From assembly GCA_017161075.1 (NCBI GenBank), contig CP046174.1, positions 1,798,001-1,862,000 of the forward strand: a stretch of 64,000 bases of DNA, given 5' to 3'. The notes below the pieces were generated by a model. It had not been told where the DNA came from. It ran no database searches and saw nothing but the letters and a program-made list of their open reading frames with translations. The DNA comes from Erysipelotrichaceae bacterium 66202529 (GTDB lineage: Bacteria > Bacillota_I > Bacilli_A > Erysipelotrichales > Erysipelotrichaceae). Shown here in pieces: positions 62,521-64,000 of this stretch (position 1 is its first letter; every line of letters starts with the position of its first letter). A program made the translations under genes and the position numbers.

Positions 62521-62829
62521 ATGGTAACTGCAATCATTATGATGCTTGTTCTGGGAGCAATTCTTGGTCTGGGACTTGGAATTGCCGATAGATTTTTAAG
62601 TGTTGAAGTCGATGAGCGTATTGAAAAGGTCAGCAGCATGCTGCCGAACTATAACTGCGGCAGCTGCGGGTATGCGGGCTGCAGTGGACTTGCCGAGGCA
62701 CTGGTGGAAGGTGAAGTCACTGTTGTCGGCACCTGCAAGCCTTGTAAACCGGATCAGAAAGCAGCCATTGCTGAATATCTGAATACAACACCGGGGCCGG
62801 ATGGTACCTGTGTTAAAGTAAAGGCTTAA
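62521..62829 (+). CDS. rnfB: Minimal RnfB lacking the ferredoxin domain
   Basis: 102 residues, against about 190-330 in other RnfB proteins. It keeps the N-terminal anchor (about 3-22, IIMMLVLGAILGLGLGIADR) and the RnfB-type Fe-S domain, C46/C49/C54/C72 (CGSCGYAGCSG then TCKPCKP). The following CxxCxxCxxxCP ferredoxin domain is absent, and the gene ends in a clean stop and a terminator, with no cluster motif in the next 250 bases. So it looks like a real short form and not a sequencing break. AGAAAGGGG precedes the ATG. Confidence 0.88.
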   Translation: MVTAIIMMLVLGAILGLGLGIADRFLSVEVDERIEKVSSMLPNYNCGSCGYAGCSGLAEALVEGEVTVVGTCKPCKPDQKAAIAEYLNTTPGPDGTCVKVKA

Positions 62830-62839
62830 TTTACCTGTG

Positions 62840-62880
62840 AAAAGCATTCTTCTTAACGTATAGGGAGAATGCTTTTTTTG
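62840..62880 (+). terminator. Terminator of the Rnf operon
   Basis: AAAGCATTCT (62841-62850) pairs perfectly with AGAATGCTTT (62866-62875), then T. Confidence 0.9.
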
Positions 62881-63084
62881 TTTTCAGATCGAAGCGGGAA
62901 GCAACTCAGTTAGGCAACAGCATACCTGCGTGTCACTGTTTGTTTTCTGTCAGCTATCCTGTTTTTCAACAGGTATATCATCTAAATCGCTCTTTTGATT
63001 ACAGCTGCAGAAGCATTGCAAGGCCTCAGGAGTATTGCAAGTGCTGTAGTTTCTCTGTATAATGTCTTTATATTATGAGGTGAC

Positions 63085-63450
63085 ATGATGATAAATGGAT
63101 ACTATTGTACAAATGTTTTTTCTAAGCAGGCAAAAGCAATGATTGAATTTTATAGAAGAGTATTAGAAATACCATATATTAAGACGGATGTTGATGAATC
63201 CAATGGAGTCTATCTTGGATTTATAGAACATGCACCATTGCTTTGTATATGGGATTGTGAGGTATTTGATACACAGCCGACTGGATTTCAATCCTTTGTT
63301 TTTCAAACAGATAATCTGGATGTAACTATGAAAGGTTTGAAGGAAAAAGGAATTACATTGTCTGATCCTGTTAGATATGACTGGGGAACTTATGAAGTTC
63401 GTTTACATGATATTGATGGGAATGAAATCGTTATTGTCGAGCATATCTAA
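63085..63450 (+). CDS. VOC-family (glyoxalase/bleomycin-resistance fold) protein
   Basis: 121 residues from ATG 63085; ATG 63088, five bases after GAGGTG, may be the real start. The pattern TNVFSKQAKAMIEFYRRVLE, GVYLGFIEH, FVFQTDNLDVTMKGLKEKG, DWGTYEVRLHDIDGNEIVIV is one VOC module with the conserved GNEI end. Such proteins include lyases, dioxygenases and antibiotic-binding proteins. Base composition is clearly more AT-rich than the rnf genes before it, suggesting a different origin. A membrane protein gene follows in 31 bases. Confidence 0.85.
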   Translation: MMINGYYCTNVFSKQAKAMIEFYRRVLEIPYIKTDVDESNGVYLGFIEHAPLLCIWDCEVFDTQPTGFQSFVFQTDNLDVTMKGLKEKGITLSDPVRYDWGTYEVRLHDIDGNEIVIVEHI

Positions 63451-63481
63451 TTTATAAATCAGAATTTGAGGAGGGACATCT

Positions 63482-64000
63482 TTGGAAAAAAGGACAAAAA
63501 AGGATATTGTAATTATTATGATATGTAGTACTCTCTTCGCAGCACTATATATCATATTTGAGAATTCAATTATGGAATATGGTAAAAATGCAGAGCTTTC
63601 TATATGGTTACGTTTTTTACCTGTATTCGCAATTCAGTTTGGAATGTCATGTTTAGGTATAATCATTGTTTTTATAAAAAACCATGAAAGTCTGTCTACA
63701 TATGGGGTAGTTAAAAAGCATTCGATACTTTCTATTATTGGATGTTTGGTATGTGCAATTCCAACAGTATTATTTCTATTCTGGAATAAGGAGCTGCATG
63801 GATTCTTTCCGTTTCAAGGAATGTTCTTAACCAATGATATATTACAGACACCCATCCCTCAAAATATCATTTTATATTTACTTGTAATGCTTGTGTGGGG
63901 CTTTGGTGAGAGTCTCTTTTATGTGATTTTATCGCAGAAGGTGAATTCCTTAAAAAAGCCAAAAGGATTATTGAATGTCGGCGCTTTACTAAGTGCTTTG
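63482..64000 (+). CDS. Membrane protein, CPBP-protease-like, cut by window end
   Basis: Open from TTG 63482, four bases after GAGGAGGGACA, to the last base: 173 residues without a stop. Five or more hydrophobic helices are visible. Near the end, VWGFGESLFYVILSQKVNSL resembles the EExxxR-type region of CPBP intramembrane protease-like proteins, although only one Glu is seen there. Like the VOC gene before it, it is AT-rich, and the two probably form one operon. Identity is tentative because the C-terminus is missing. Confidence 0.6.
   Translation, partial: MEKRTKKDIVIIMICSTLFAALYIIFENSIMEYGKNAELSIWLRFLPVFAIQFGMSCLGIIIVFIKNHESLSTYGVVKKHSILSIIGCLVCAIPTVLFLFWNKELHGFFPFQGMFLTNDILQTPIPQNIILYLLVMLVWGFGESLFYVILSQKVNSLKKPKGLLNVGALLSAL

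Noticed and set aside
62830..63084. Lost ferredoxin domain of RnfB downstream of its stop
   Set aside because: No CxxCxxCxxxC pattern was found in the following bases, and a clean terminator follows the stop.
1..64000. Search for CRISPR arrays, insertion sequences, integrases, toxin-antitoxin pairs and prophage genes
   Set aside because: No regularly spaced repeats, transposase or integrase motifs, or phage structural genes were seen.

Overview
The window looks like the chromosome of a low-to-mid GC, spore-forming, anaerobic Firmicute. The best guess is an Erysipelotrichia of the Clostridium innocuum type. This rests on the rnfCDGEA(B) order, a LysM/SpoVID-like spore protein, a T-box before valS, LrgAB, long-form HPF, and strong AGGAGG-type ribosome binding sites throughout. 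The species assignment is an inference. No insertion sequence, prophage, CRISPR array or rRNA operon was seen. There is one tRNA, Arg-UCU.

Left part (1-12.6 kb): the 3' end of alanine dehydrogenase, then a potassium-homeostasis block. This holds two TrkA/RCK-type regulatory proteins, a TrkH/KtrB channel, a KdpD kinase without its usual N-terminal sensor half, and KdpE, followed by kdpFABC and a 40-residue membrane peptide. The trk-kdpDE and kdpF promoters share a direct repeat at the same distance from the -10, so one regulator, probably KdpE, seems to control both. A divergent FUSC-family membrane protein/MarR pair follows, with a perfect palindrome between the genes.

Middle part (12.8-35 kb): a HAD phosphatase, an AAA/PD-(D/E)XK protein, UvsE, a lipoprotein, an ankyrin-like protein with a WYL regulator, a Cas4-like/DnaQ-like DUF2779 nuclease, an EamA transporter, and CorA. 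The roughly 1 kb gap after corA is the most unusual stretch. It carries two paralogous, roughly 140-nt RNA genes. Each has a consensus-like promoter, paired 16-bp inverted repeats, a conserved fold and an intrinsic terminator. Then come ygiQ-lrgA-lrgB, an odd minus-strand gene that seems to lack a normal start codon, marR-ftsH, a zinc-dependent phospholipase C family protein, an M19 dipeptidase, a DUF1893 protein and hpf.

Right part (35-64 kb): tRNA-Arg, a PAS-GGDEF protein, DUF3196-tig-lon-engB (protein quality control and ribosome assembly), a small membrane protein, a ThyX-like protein, the spore protein, T-box-GNAT-valS, ilvE, an ABC-2 exporter with a large MalT/LuxR regulator, and ApbE divergent from the Rnf operon. 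ApbE is the flavin transferase expected to modify RnfG and RnfD, so the pair forms one functional unit. This Rnf complex is unusual in three ways: RnfD carries an extra C-terminal FMN-binding-like domain, RnfB is only 102 residues with no ferredoxin domain, and a 56-residue Cys-rich membrane peptide is encoded between rnfA and rnfB. The window ends in an AT-richer stretch with a VOC protein and a truncated membrane protein gene.
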